From Tamarix chinensis (lineage: Eukaryota; Streptophyta; Magnoliopsida; Caryophyllales; Tamaricaceae), in contig CM060173.1 in NCBI GenBank assembly GCA_030549775.1, forward strand, positions 26,664,032-26,728,031: DNA of 64,000 bases. Direction: 5' to 3'. The notes under the pieces are model-generated. The model did not search any database and was not told the DNA's origin. It worked only from the letters and a program-made list of their open reading frames with translations. This document shows, piece by piece, positions 10,800 through 22,807 of this stretch (positions within the stretch are counted from its first letter, which is position 1; each line of letters opens with the position of its first letter). A program made the position numbers and the translations under genes.

Positions 10800-12112
10800 T
10801 TTAGGCGGTTCATCAAGTTATTTATTTATTTATTTGTTCATTATTATCATATAGAATAACATAATTGTCTATTATACTAGAAAGAAAAAATGGATAAACA
10901 TCCAAAAATGGCCAAATGTGCTTATCGTGCACGTTGTTGTCGGAAGCCTCGGAACCCCATAAAAGTACACCATGCACTCCATGATAATTACAAAGTATGG
11001 GTGTGAGGAAGGAACATGGTGAAAATGGGAGAGTAAAGAAAATGCACCACACTCAATATGCAAACGCCAAATTCACAAGGTATATTCGCCCAAAACTCTC
11101 CTATATTATGAGCAAATCCTGCTACCCATGTGCCTTCATAATTCTTGATCAATCCTCCCACACTAATTGTATATGCTGTTTGATGAATAGAGCATCTATG
11201 TTGAGCTTGACGTAGTCATTCGGTGGAGGGTCTAAAGATGTAAAAATGTTTCTTTGCTTCGCATTATTTGTTGTTTGATTACCTCTAAGAAATTCTCCCT
11301 CAAACACCATTCTAGATAAGAAGAAAAATAATTTATGAGATTCTTCTAGATGAAAGATTAACTTGTTGCAAACGACACTATTGTGCCAAAATGTTGCTAG
11401 TGCATATATGAATAAGTAAAATCAAAGAATATGCTAGCTTTTATCCCGCATATTTACACGATCATTGCATATCCATGCTACCATATTAGAATGATGATCC
11501 AAACATGTTAATGTTGATGCTGATAATTATGCAACAATGCCTTTGAAGTTATGTTTTATAAAAATCGTCCCGAATACATTTCATTAGGACTAATATCAAT
11601 ATGGCTATACATTATTTTTATTTTCCTACCCCTAATAGTTGGGGCCTAGTGATGTAATTTATATTAGAAGCATGCCATAAAGTAAGCTTCATGATTACCA
11701 TATATTATTTCCAGATATACTTTGTGCCATGTCTTATGTGTTTCATATTATAACATTCTCTATAATATGAATATACCTTACTTTACCTTATACCATTATG
11801 AGCAAGTTGTGATTTATTCAACACTTGCATGTACTTATACTATGCTTGTATGATTAGGCCTATTACAATGATCTTGATTATTGTTGTATTAATGGAGAAG
11901 ATGTTGTAGCACACATGCTTGATCCTTGATGTGAGGCTTATGCCGGGCTTAAGAGTTGGCATGGTTTATCTGGCGGTTTGCTAACTCTTTTATACTTGAG
12001 TTCTCGTATTATACTAGACGTAAGACTATTCAAACCAACCCTCTCCATTGTAAAATAAGATTAAACAATAGCATGATCAACTTAAAATAAATATTTTACA
12101 AAAAAAGGGATT
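10800..12112. other. Intergenic DNA between the gene island and the repeat sea
   Basis: AT-rich. No conserved protein block, RNA gene or clear repeat boundary recognised on either strand. Short open frames at 10822-11215 lack coding character. Confidence 0.5.
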
Positions 12113-12611
12113 TGTGAGTTTTGATTGGGTATTTGAGTGTAACGTAACATTATGTTGGTCGGTATAGGTATTAGAGAAGTTTAGTATAGTATGAAAGTTC
12201 GTGTGAGAAACATGAGGGTCCCGTGTTAATAAACATGGGTTGTGTTTCTCTATAGAATATTTGGTGTGTTTTGGGCAAAAGTCAAAAGTAAGGAAATAAA
12301 CATGTTGTTTTTCCACCATAGAGTTTTTTCTTTTATAAAAGGAGACATATTGAAACTCTAGCCGCTGAGAGTCGCATGTCCCAACTTCTTTTTTTTTTCT
12401 TCTTCTCCATAGAATTCTCTATTCAAAGAGAATTATAGATTTATGTAATTAATTGATTGATTAGTTTAATCACCCTATAATTATACAAGAGCATAAATAA
12501 ATATCTCTAATTTTTCTTTAATTATTATATTTTGTGTTTGAATTATCAATTGTTCATATTATTGTTAATTCCATTTTGGTTGGGAACTCTCTAAATCCTG
12601 CTAATTCTGCA
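12113..12611 (+). repeat. 5' LTR of the 12-20 kb copia element
   Basis: Begins TGTGAGTTTTGATTGGG and ends CTAATTCTGCA. It shares with 20144-20676 long blocks such as CATGGGTTGTGTTTCTCTAT (here) and GTTTTTTCTTYTATAAAAGGA; the latter holds the TATA box at about 12332-12339. A purine-poor, decayed primer-binding site follows at about 12612-12625. Confidence 0.88.
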
Positions 12612-12652
12612 ATAATTTAGAGATGCATTATTGAAGAGATTTAATTGTCAGG

Positions 12653-12826
12653 ATGGATACAAGATTTGATATTGAGAAATTTAATCGATCTGTCACTATC
12701 AAATTATGGAAATTGAAGATGTAAGTGATTCTAATTCAAAATAGATTGGAAAAAAAGCTTTATCTGGTCATTCAACAAAGCCATAATCAATGATGGATGC
12801 GAGATTTGAAGAATCAGACCTAAAGG
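12653..12826 (+). pseudogene. Copia gag N-terminus, first half, split by insertion
   Basis: From ATG 12653 the frame reads MDTRFDIEKFN...LWKLKM, like the start of copia gag (family pattern: F-x-K-F-D/N-G...W-x-x-K-M). A frameshift follows near 12715. The text ...DLK stops at 12826, where the solo LTR begins; (K)ALSTIQL continues at 16736. Confidence 0.75.
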
Positions 12827-13361
12827 TGTAACACCCCAAAATTTTGTTACCTTTGCTTTCAGGTGTTTAACATTTTTATTCAAAATTAACCCTTAACCTT
12901 GACCTAATTATTTTACTAATAATTGTTAGCCCGTAACCTAAACAAGTTCCTAAACATTTATCCCCTATTATTTTACCTTTTTCCTTCTTATTAAATCTAT
13001 CATAGATTGGATTATTTTACCTAATATATTTTTACCTGATATCCTAATCTATCTAACTTAAACCATAAACTAAAATAAAATAAACCTATTTCTATCCTAC
13101 CTTTTACCCGCCTAAACCTCAACCTTTGCACAACCTATTTTCTTACCTTTTGTGCCATGATAAATTTTAACTGCCCCGACCAATTTTCTATCGTCCTCCA
13201 CTTCTCACGTAACCCATCACCTCACCCTTCTCTACATACATATATACATGTGCACACAACCACATCCTCTACTGCCCCTACACATCACCGCACATTGCTA
13301 ATGCCAAAATCCTTCCCCTACTCTCCCTTTCTTGGCCTCGCTTGGATTTGTAGCCTCACCA

Positions 13362-13370
13362 CTATATAAG
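13362..13370 (+). promoter_or_regulatory. TATA box of the solo LTR
   Basis: CTATATAAG about 540 bp from the LTR start separates the U3-like part from the transcribed part. It sits upstream of the His/Pro/Thr-rich chance open frames at 13,700-14,300, which are LTR leader rather than genes. Confidence 0.55.
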
Positions 13371-15750
13371 CACAACACCACACACACCCACCATCCTCAC
13401 CATCTTTTTTCGTCGTAGCTTTAGCACACTCCATCCCTCTAGCCTCTAATTGGGAACCATCCTCCACACCAACCCAATAGAACCACCTCACAGCCCCGTA
13501 CCATTCTTCTTCTTCTCCTTGCTTTGTTCCATCGAATTGCACCATCACCATCACCATCCGCACCACCATCAACCACCAAGCTCTGCCATGGCATGGTAAA
13601 TCAACCAACAAAACCACCCCATCAATTCCCCCTCATCAACGCTGGCTGCTACTCCTAACTGCCGTCGTTTTCCCCCCTTCTTCCTCTAGTCTGTCGTGTT
13701 TTTATGAGACACACGACTTGTGCACGACCTCACACACAGTTGTGCACTTCTAATTTTCCCTTATCGCACACCCATACACCCTCACATGACTTACTCACAT
13801 CCTTGTGCGCACCCACACATCCTCTATTTCTTTTTCGCCTTTATGTACATTACATGTACATGACCATGATCCTTTGCACAACCTGCTCGTGTGAATTCAA
13901 TTCTCTTGGCCTAGGTGTTAATTTCATGCCGCATGGCTATGCATCCCCATCCATGCGCCCAACCACCACCCTTCCAACTACCACCTTCCATCATTGACGG
14001 TTTAGCGTCCTTTCTTGTGTTACCCTGTCCATTATCGCCAACACTAGTAGAACAACCACAACCACCGTCCACCATGACATCCTCCCCTATTGGAGCCCTT
14101 ACTTTTTCTTCTTACAACCACTGTCACCCACGACCATCACCAACCCACCCTCCACTACACCCTCTTCGGCTCCATTTGGTTCCACTACCACTAGCCCCCT
14201 TATTTCCACCATCGCCTGATCATCACCCAACCAGCCTGTCGTGCAGGCGTGGCTCACGTTACATGTGCAATGTTTGTTGTGTTTGGTTGTAAAATATTTT
14301 TTGGTACATATTATTAATAAGTAAGGGTATTTTGGTAATTTTATCAAAATAAATATTCTATTATTATAAGTATTATTTTGTGTGTTATATATTAATTTGG
14401 TAATTTGGTATTAATTTTAGGTACAAAAGTTGATTAGCGAGATCTCGTAGTATTTAGTAAGGTATTGATATTTTTGGATTTTTGCTAAAATTTAAGTAAT
14501 TGTTATACTCTACTAAAATGATAGATATTACATGATACCACATTAAGGTTTTGGTGTATGAATTATGTTAAGTATGTTGCTATTTTGTAACCATTATACC
14601 TTACTAAAATGATTGACATTGCATGATAGTACATTAGGGCTTTTGGTGTTGAAATATGTTAAGCACAAAATGTTAAATTATAATTATTTGTTATATCTTA
14701 AAAATCTACAAAAATAGCATGTTATTATGTATAAAAATAATTCAGGGATAAAAGTTTGGTAAGAATGATCTCTCATGATTTTGTGTGACTTGTACATGAA
14801 AAATGATAGGATGATTATGTTTAACTCTATTTATGGAATATTAATCATAGATGTGAGCCTTAGGAGCAATTTGGTCATTTTATGTGTGATATGATATTTA
14901 CCTTGACAAGCATGTCCAAGGTGTATTATATGTTTTTGATCATGAGATTATGTATTTCTGAATGGATTCGATACGCATGCTATGATTCTATTTGCAAAAT
15001 CAAGAATAAGTGCAAAATGGTTATTTGGCATGTCTAATAATTTAAATTACATAATAAACAATTAAATTATTGCATATTAGCCTTTTTATGACATATTGAT
15101 AAATATAATAGATTTAGTATTCAAATGGATGATCATATAGTAATTATTGGTCTTAGGGGGCATTTTGGTCATTTATGGCCTAGTGCGTCAAAATATGAAT
15201 AATTGAGCCTAGAATGACCTTAGTGTATTTTGATGATTAACCTTGGTAATTATCTTAACTATGGTTGTCTCAAATAATTTAAAATAAGCAAAAATGGTTA
15301 AGTGTAGGAATTGTATCTATGTGTTTTATATGCGATTTTGTGGTCATTGTAATAAAATACTAATGCGTAAAGTGAAAGACCTGGAGATTGGGAATGGTAG
15401 CTCTTTAGGGGTTGCTACCCTAGAGACATGGTTTAACCCATGGTTGTTTTGGATTTCTGCTAGTGTGCTTTAGTGCCTTATCCAGGCCCTATATCTCACT
15501 CTATTTTATTCTATGGATTGATAGGGGGTGTGCATGCTTATGGATTAAATGTCCTTGTTGGTAGATTATTGTGTTACCTTCATATACCCATGCAACTAGG
15601 GTACCTTTACATCATTGGGTTGATAGCTAGTAGGATACTATGTTGCTTGGTGCATCGATATGATTGGAATTCCTTAGTGTCTCTAGGTTTGATGTGATCT
15701 CCCCTCTAGAAAATAAAAATGGAAATGATGATGGATTATTGGATTGATCG

Positions 15751-15930
15751 GTAGCAGCCTTTGCACCAACCTATGTTTCAGTAGTAGCCTTTGTGCTTAC
15801 CTATGGTTAGGTAGCAGCCTTTGTGCCTACCTATATTTCTGTAGTACCCTTCGTGCTTACTTGTATTTTAGTAGCAGCCTTTGTACCTATATATGGTTTG
15901 GTAGCAACCTTCATGCCTACCTGTGCTTGG
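15751..15930 (+). repeat. Six tandem copies of an exact 30-bp unit inside the solo LTR
   Basis: Units start at 15751, 15781, 15811, 15841, 15871 and 15901, each with GTAGYAGCCTT then a CCTACCTAT-like half. The period is exactly 30 throughout, with no spacers, so it is a minisatellite. The open frame across it (15744-15944) is a by-product. Confidence 0.95.
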
Positions 15931-16735
15931 TATTGTGCCTTTGAGCCTTTCTTGTGGTGTAATGGATTTTGTTGATCTGTGGTTGTGAGCTTACAAGTGT
16001 TATAAGATTTGTCGAGATTAATGATAAGGTGTGTGTCATGTGTTTATTATCTTGTATTTGAGTTTGATGTGTTTCTAATATACTACAAAGAGCATTGCTT
16101 GGATGTCCCATTCGTAATTTTTAGCTAATTCTAGATGAACGAGTATGGTTGGTATGATGTGTTGGTAGTATGTGATTATATTAATGGTTAATTGACGCTT
16201 GTACAGTTGATGCTTTATACCATTTATATTTTGATGCCTTGTATATGTTCTATGCTGGTTTTTCATTCTGGTTTAGTATAAAGGGTTGCTTAGTACCGTT
16301 ATACTGAAGGGTTCCTTTGTGAGCCCCTACCTATTAAATGGATAGTGATCTTTGCAGGTAAGCTTCTGAGCTCAGCCAAAGCTGGCGGTTTGTTTGAGAG
16401 AGTAGGATTATCTAATGCTTCTTTGTTATTTTAATTTCAGTTGTTTTAGGACACCTGTGTCCTCTTATATTTCCCTTTATTTGAGTTTTGTAAAGCATTT
16501 ATGTTATTTTTTCTTAGCACCATATTTATCTAATATTCTCTCTATTTTAATTTTTTAATCATGTTATTAATTTAAGTAAAGTAACAATTTTAGCCTTAGC
16601 ACTTGGTATGAGAATGGTAAGGGTGATCAGACGTGTATGAAATGTGGTGGATACACCCATCGTTTTATTATTTTTAGCTTTTGCGCTTAACTATGAAAAC
16701 ATAATTTCTTGGTTCATAAAAATCGGGGTGTTATA

Positions 16736-17300
16736 GAAGGCCCTCTCTACCATACAATTAGTTTGTCGAATGAGGTATTATGGGAGGTGGAAAAAATAAT
16801 CAATAGTGGTTGCCTTGTGGTTAAAGCTAGAGTTATTGTATATGACAAAATTAGTAGCAAATTAGCTACTATTGAAGAGTCGGCTTTATGACGTGAAATT
16901 AGGTGAGGGTCAATCTTTAAAAGTCACTTGGATGAATTGTAATCCACAGTTATTGGTTATTATGTTCTTTGTCCACAAGTTTTAAAATTTTCGCGAGACT
17001 ATTCTATATAGAAAGGATGAGTTAGTCCCTGAGGATGTGAAATTTAACCTACTACAACAAGAATTGATTGGTAGTTAGTTGACTAGCATCGGTACTTTCG
17101 GAGACTCACATAGTGAGGGATTGGTACCTAGGGGGGAACACAGTAGCGAAGGTCTAATGACCATAAGAAGTCTATATCTAATTTGAAGAGTTGGTAGAAG
17201 AATGTGACATACTATGTGTGTCCCAAGAACGGGCATGTTAGCAAGTTTTGTCCTAATAAAATGCCCTATGCTACATCTGCTGAGTCATGTGATACAAAGG
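16736..17300 (+). pseudogene. Copia gag second half with damaged zinc knuckle
   Basis: Resumes with ALSTIQL...SNEVLWEV, the gag block expected right after the solo-LTR insertion. The CCHC knuckle at about 17206-17256 reads YYVCPKNGHVSKFCPN: the first cysteine is replaced by tyrosine. Stops and frameshifts occur between blocks. Confidence 0.75.
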
Positions 17301-17369
17301 ATGCTACTGTATTTGGCCATGGTGATAGTGATGGAGATGTGTTATCGACCACTGATAGACAAAACAAAA

Positions 17370-17425
17370 TTAGTGATAGATGGATCTTAGATTCTAAGTG
17401 CTCTTACCATATATGTCATAACTAG
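17370..17425 (+). pseudogene. Copia protease remnant
   Basis: WILDSKCSYHIC corresponds to the copia protease core W-x-x-D-S-G-C-S-x-H-x; the active-site glycine of D-S-G is now lysine. A stop (TAG) follows HN at about 17423. Confidence 0.8.
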
Positions 17426-17689
17426 AGTTGGTTTGATATGTTTGACGCGACTCATGACACTGTCCAATGTGAGACATGTCCCAAAGATGACCAAAAACCT
17501 CATCTCTTTAAGTTCCTTGGATTGTAATGGGTACCCATGTGTTATTGAGGATGATACCTTGAGAGTTACAAAAAGGGCTCTGGTGGCGATGAAGGGAAAG
17601 TGAGTCGGGACACTATAGGAGTTAGGGGGTTATACTATTATGGGGACAACTCCTGTGACATTGTCAAGGTTGTTTGACGCAAATATCAT

Positions 17690-18300
17690 GAGACTTTGGC
17701 ATATGAGACTATGACACATGAGTGTGAAGGATTTGATTGAGCTCTCTAAGAGAGGGATGCTAGATGGATAGAGTATATATACTATGGAGTTTTGTGAGTA
17801 TTGTGTGTTTCACAAGTAGAAGAGGGTTAGCTTTTTGGCAGCTAAGTATAGTATTAGAGGGTCTCTTGAGTATATCCATTCATATTTTTGAGGTCCAGTG
17901 AGATGATTTCTAAATATGGTTCATGGTACATGCGCAACTTCATTGATAACTTCTTTAGAAAGGTATAGGTTTATTTCTTAAAGCATAAGAATGATGTGTT
18001 TGTTGATTTCAAAATTTGGAAGACCTTGATAGAGAAGCAAACTAATTACTCTGATTGGCATGCCTTTGGTTTTCATACTTATGCTTATGTGAATGATGGT
18101 AAAATTAATCCTATAGCTGATAAGTGTCTCTTTCTTTGCTTTACATCCTAAGTGAAGGGGCATAAGTTATGGGACCCAACTGCATCCAATTTCTTGACTA
18201 GCAGGGATGTTACCTTTAGTGAGTCAGTGTTCCTCTAGAAGACTGAGTCTTATGATAGCATCACTAAGGAGGTGGAGTAGAAGAGTGCTTTAAGTTAGGT
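17690..18300 (+). pseudogene. Copia integrase remnant with internal deletion
   Basis: The GAG-pre-integrase block reads VKDLIELSKRGMLDG then C-x-x-C (FCEYCVFHK), followed by the start of the integrase core (KNDVFVDFKIWKTL at about 17990-18030). The text then jumps directly to the integrase C-terminal region (GFHTYAYVNDG, LWDP at about 18070-18180). The middle of the catalytic core, where the second Asp and the Glu should lie, is missing. Confidence 0.7.
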
Positions 18301-18309
18301 AGAGGTTGA

Positions 18310-19235
18310 GGTTGATTTGGATGGCAAAGACCCTTATAGTAGATCCACTAGTCCTAAAGTGGGTGGATCTAAGAAACAGGTGAAGAAAAGAGGCATTAAT
18401 CCAGACAGAGATTGGAGGATTGGCAAGCCTCCGGTCAGGTACAGTCATGAAGAGTTGTCTAGCTATGTTTTATCTAGTGTAGAGACTATTATTGATGTGC
18501 AAGAGCTAACATCATTCTCAAAGGCTATTGAGAGTACTTATTCTGCTGAGTAGGGGTGCTGCTATGGAGGAGGAGACGTAGTTCTTGAAGAATTAGACAT
18601 GGAAACTTGTAAAGGCACTGAGGAAGAAAAGGATTGTTGATTGCAAATGGGTGTACACGTTCAAATAGGGAGCTCTAGGTGTTAAGAGACCGAGGTACAA
18701 GGCTTGTTTAGCTACACGTGAATTCAGTTAGATTCCAGATGTGGACTATAATGAGGTATTTTCTCCAGTGGTTAGACATAATTCTATTTGTACCTTACTT
18801 GCACTTATGGCTATGCATGATTTTAAGTTGGAGTAGTTGGATGTTAAAATTGCATTTTTACATTTTAAGCTTGAGGAGGAGATTGACATGCAACAACTTT
18901 ATGAGTTTATAGTTGAGGGGATGTGTGATCATGCGTTCCTATTGAAGAGGTCATTGTAGGGTTTGAAGCAGTCTCCTATATAGTGGTATAAATAATTTGA
19001 TTAGTTTATGTTTGAACATGATTTCTCCAAGTTTAAATATGATGGACGTGTGTACTTGAAGGAGATGGAGGGTGGTTCTTTTGTGTATCTTTTGCTATAT
19101 GTTGATGACATGATTTTGGGAACAAAAGATATGTCTAATGTTGATAAGGTGAAGGAAATGCTAAAGAGTGAGTTTGAGGTGAAGGATCTTGGATCTGGGG
19201 AGAGGATTATTGGATGGATATCATTATAAATCGTG
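18310..19235 (+). pseudogene. Copia reverse transcriptase remnant
   Basis: A linker (18317-18553, basic and Ser-rich) leads into RT. Visible blocks: CKWVYTFK-like at about 18635, DYNEVFSPVVRH at about 18745, and the catalytic YVDDMILG at 19101-19124. At least six in-frame stops lie between blocks. Confidence 0.82.
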
Positions 19236-19239
19236 AGCA

Positions 19240-20080
19240 AAAGCTTATGTACTTGTTACAGGAGTCCTATGTAAATAAGGTGCTAAAGATATTTCATATG
19301 ATGGATGCCAAGATAATGAGAACTCCATTGGATGCACACTTTAAATTTTATACTTTGGATTGTCCCAAATCCAAATAGGAAGAGGAGTTCGTGGGGACTG
19401 TTCCATATTCAAATGTTATTGGTTGTATCATGTACGATATGGTTTGTACTTGGTTTGATATTGCTCAAGTTGTTACTGTTGTGAGTTAATAAATGGAGAA
19501 TCTGGGAAAGGCTCACTAAAAAGAAGTTAAGTAGATCCTTAGGTACTTGAACAGAATGCCATGAACTTGTATTGAGTATGAGAGATCAATTGATTCGCTG
19601 GTTGGGTTTGTGGACTCTGATTATGGTAGAGACCTTAATAAAAGGAGATCTACTAGTGGACATGTTTTCTGTCTTAGTTGTTTGGCTATTAGCTGGAGAT
19701 TTTCCTTGCAGGATGTGATGACCTTGCCTACTACTAAGATAGAGTATATGGCTATGATAAAGGCCTTTCAAGAAGGCTTACAGCTTGGTGGTTTAGTACG
19801 AGAGTTGGGGTTTAGTCATGGTACTCCAGTTTTTCCTGGTGATAGCAAGAGTGCTACCTATTTAGAAAAGAATTTAAATTCTTTCCATTGTTAAATGAAG
19901 CATATTGACATCAGGTATCACTTTATCTGGAGTACTATTGCTACAGGCAAAGTTGTGTTAGAGAAAGTGGGTAATTTGAATAATCCTTCTGATATGTTAA
20001 CGAAGCCACTGACCATCATTAAGTTCGAGTGTTTCTCTAACTTTATTTGTATTCATAGGCCATGAGGTCCTTTGTTGGGC
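19240..20080 (+). pseudogene. Copia RNase H remnant
   Basis: Blocks include DSDYGRDLNKRRSTSGHVF (about 19613-19670), TTKIEYMA (about 19731-19752), DSKSAT (about 19843) and a C-terminal DMLTKPL equivalent near 19990. This is the usual copia RNase H order, and the polypurine tract follows. Confidence 0.82.
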
Positions 20081-20130
20081 TAGGATTTTTTGTCGATGTC
20101 TTTACATGTCTTGGGTCATAAATTCTTCAT

Positions 20131-20143
20131 CAAGGTGGAGATT
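20131..20143 (+). other. Polypurine tract of the 12-20 kb copia element
   Basis: CAAGGTGGAGATT sits immediately before the 3' LTR start at 20144, at the position and with the sequence type usual for plant copia. Confidence 0.8.
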
Positions 20144-20676
20144 TACGACTTTTGCTTGGTATTTGAGCACATCATAACATAACATTGTATTGGTTCGTAT
20201 AGGTGTTGGAGAAGTTTGGTGTAGTATGGAGGTTGTGTGAGAAATACGAGGGTCTCATGTTAATAAACATGGAATGTGTTTTTCTATGGAGTATTTGTTA
20301 TATTTTGGGCAAAATTCTAAAGTTAGGAAATAAACACGAGGGTATCGTGTTTCCTACACATAGACTGTGTTTTTTCCTTCTTTTTGAAACATGTTGTTTT
20401 GCACCATATGGTTTTTTCTTCTATAAAAGGATATATGTTGAAACTCTAGCTGTCGAGAGTCGCGCATCCCAACTTCTTCTTATTCTCCATAGAATTATCC
20501 ATTCAAAGATAATTTTATATTTGTGTAATTTATTGATTGATTAGTTAAATAAACCTATAATTATATAAGAACACGAATAAAGATCTCTACTTTTTCCTCA
20601 ATTGTTCTGCTTTGTATTCATATTTTTGTTAATTCTGATTTTGTTGGGATATCTCTAATTCCATGCTAATTCCACA
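20144..20676 (+). repeat. 3' LTR of the 12-20 kb copia element
   Basis: Begins TACGACTTTTGCTTGG (TG decayed to TA) and ends GCTAATTCCACA. It carries an insertion relative to the 5' LTR at about 20335-20395. TATA box (CTATAAAAGG) at about 20420. Confidence 0.88.
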
Positions 20677-20890
20677 ATAGACTTAAAATATTTTAAAAGT
20701 GGTAAAATAAGGTAATAAAGAAAGCTCTTAAATATGGAGTCCTAACACGAGATTTACTACATCAAATGGTCCTACTCTCTAATTCAATGCCGAAAGATGG
20801 CTAACATTAAACATGTACAAACCTAATGCCCCAAATAAAACCCTAGTTCATTCACAATGAAAAAACCAACAATATTAACATCAGTATAAA
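20677..20890. other. Spacer between two retrotransposons
   Basis: 214 bp between the copia 3' LTR and the left LTR of the Sirevirus-like element. Nothing recognised. Confidence 0.5.
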
Positions 20891-22807
20891 TGAAAGAAAC
20901 CCAGAGGTGAATAGAGTTATTAATAATGGTAATGAGAAATTAAAAAAATGACACACAGTATATCGAGAAAAGAATTTCTCCACATTTGTTGCCAAAAGGG
21001 TTTTTCTTTTAAATTTTGAATCTCCTGTATATTTTATTGATGATCATTTCTCTCTTAATTTATGAGCATACTATCTCAATGACCTTTTATAAGATTATTT
21101 ATAATTTAACCTTGTTATTCTCTATAGGTTTATGAATCTACTAATCTAATGAACTCTATTAGGAATGCTAGACAACACATAACCTCAATATAATGAGTTT
21201 TGAGGAGATTCATGGTTGATTACCAGGTTTCTCACAATTGATATTGATATGAAATTGAATAAATAATTTGTGAGTGCAATCTAGCTAGAAAGAAGTAGAT
21301 ATTACAATCAAAGAGAAAATTCTAGCTAAGTAGAGTGAGCATAGACACTTTTAAAAATATTTCAACTTGAGATGAATATAAAAGTGAGTATTTTAGAATT
21401 ATTTGCAAGTAGGTGTACATAACTAAGTTGTGTAATTAACTGACAACTCAAAAGGTGTTTTTTTGTTCTATCTTATAAATGTTATTTATACTTATACCTA
21501 ACCATGTATCAATTATAATAAAAAAACATATGTTCATTGATTGAGTAATCTACATAATTTTTAGCATATGATGTTGATCAATTGACCAGTTTAGGACACT
21601 GGTCGATCAATTAGTCAAATCTGTTGAAGGATTATCTTTGGATCTCATGTGAAAATGTCAGCATTGCATAAACTAGTTGTTTGGTTACTAGAACTTGCCA
21701 ATCAGTTTTATGTTATACATTTTCAATCCTATGAACATATAAGAACAATAAGATGGTGTAGCAAACTAGTTGATGTGTCATGCTAACTAGTCAATGGGTT
21801 TTCTCAAACCAGTTGATCAGTTGAGTCCCTGGGAAAAAACCATTTTACATTTTACCTCAACCTCATAGCATGGTTGGTCAAACCAGTCAATCGATTTATG
21901 AAGTAGTTGATAGGTTTGATGAAACTAGTTAAAGTGTTCAAACAAAGATGCAATGGGTTTCTAATAAAACCAATGGTCTAGTTAGTTAAATTAGTCGATT
22001 GGTTTTTGAACCAATTGATCAGTTTGATGAAACCAATTAAAGTGTTCAAATAAAAGCAAGATAGGTTTTTACAATAATTGAACCCATAACCTAGTTGGTT
22101 AAACTATTTAGATGTTTATGAACTATTCAATTGGTATTATGAAACTAGTTGAAGTGTTTAAATAGAGACACAATAGGTTTTTACAAGAATTGAATCCATA
22201 GATTGGTTTGTCAAACTAGTCGATCTGTTTAGGAACTAGTCGATTAGTTTGATTAAACCAATTGAAAGACCATATTTCTCAAGAGTAAAAGTATGTTATA
22301 AACAATTGATTGGTTTTATAACTAGTTGATCAGTTTCTAAGTTTTTGAAAGTTTAGAGTCCAGGCTTTGAAATAAACTAGTTGATTAGTTGCAAGACCAA
22401 TCAATAGGTTCTCACTAGAACCAAATATGTTGAAAAACACTTTTAAAAGGATTTTAGATTTAAAATTGGTAAGGAATTCATGTCAAACAAACTTTAAGAA
22501 GGATTTTAAAACATCTCAAGAGATTAAAACCAAGAGTGCTCAAGCAAGATTACAAGATAACCTAAGACTTGGAATATACACCTTAAGGTCTTGAGTCTTG
22601 ATTTTTTTGATATAATATTTTCTTATGCTTTGAAACTTTATTTTTTTTTAAAATATTACACTTGAGAATTGACTTGAATAAACGTTCTTTGAAAACCATA
22701 TGATCAACATAGCTTATGTATATATAGATAAACATATTGACTCCTTTAAACTTGCTTGTTATCATCAAAACAAGGTTTAAGACATTGATTGAGCTAGGAG
22801 ATCAACA
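20891..22807 (-). repeat. 3' LTR of the Sirevirus-like element
   Basis: On plus it begins TGAAAGAAACCCAGAGG and ends GGAGATCAACA. It aligns over most of its length with 31382-33132 (for example CTATCTCAATGACYTTTTA near 21071 and 31531). The central part (about 21,560-22,450) is dense in ACTAGTTGATNNGTTT-like words arranged in an imperfect unit of about 110 bp. Confidence 0.87.

Larger units (their letters stand above)
12827..16735 (+). mobile_element. 3.9-kb solo LTR, probably Ty3/gypsy (Del/Tekay-type), inserted in copia gag
   Basis: Starts TGTAACACCCC and ends GGGGTGTTATA, an inverted terminal repeat with one change from the expected TG...CA form. The flanks AAAGG (12822-12826) and GAAGG (16736-16740) are a 5-bp target duplication with one mismatch; removing the insert restores the copia gag frame. 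There is no internal coding domain, no primer-binding site and no second LTR, as expected for a solo LTR left by recombination. A TATA box (CTATATAAG, about 13362-13370) is followed by a pyrimidine-rich leader. Long LTRs with TGTAACACCCC ends fit chromovirus Del/Tekay elements; that lineage call is inference. Confidence 0.82.
12113..20676 (+). mobile_element. Ty1/copia element (Tork-like), degenerate, carrying a nested solo LTR
   Basis: Direct LTRs at 12113-12611 and 20144-20676 flank gag, protease, integrase, reverse transcriptase and RNase H remnants in copia order. The polypurine tract (AAGGTGGAGATT) directly precedes the 3' LTR. The gag frame breaks at 12826 and resumes at 16736, on either side of an inserted 3.9-kb LTR. 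Many in-frame stops, a shortened integrase and mutated active-site residues show a dead element. Its 5-bp flanks (GGATT left; ATAGA right) do not match. Confidence 0.9.

Noticed and set aside
13157..14347. Pro/His/Thr-rich open frames on both strands, like a secreted or extensin-type protein
   Set aside because: They lie inside the solo LTR just after its TATA box, where the C-rich composition gives long chance frames. No start context, splice sites or conserved block.
15751..15930. Regular 30-bp repeats resembling a CRISPR array
   Set aside because: The units are directly contiguous with no unique spacers, and the context is a plant LTR.
12827..16735. DNA transposon with TAACACCCC inverted ends
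   Set aside because: The TG...(C)A ends, 5-bp target duplication, TATA placement and related large LTRs elsewhere in the window fit an LTR better. A 3-bp AAG duplication reading was considered and fits less well.
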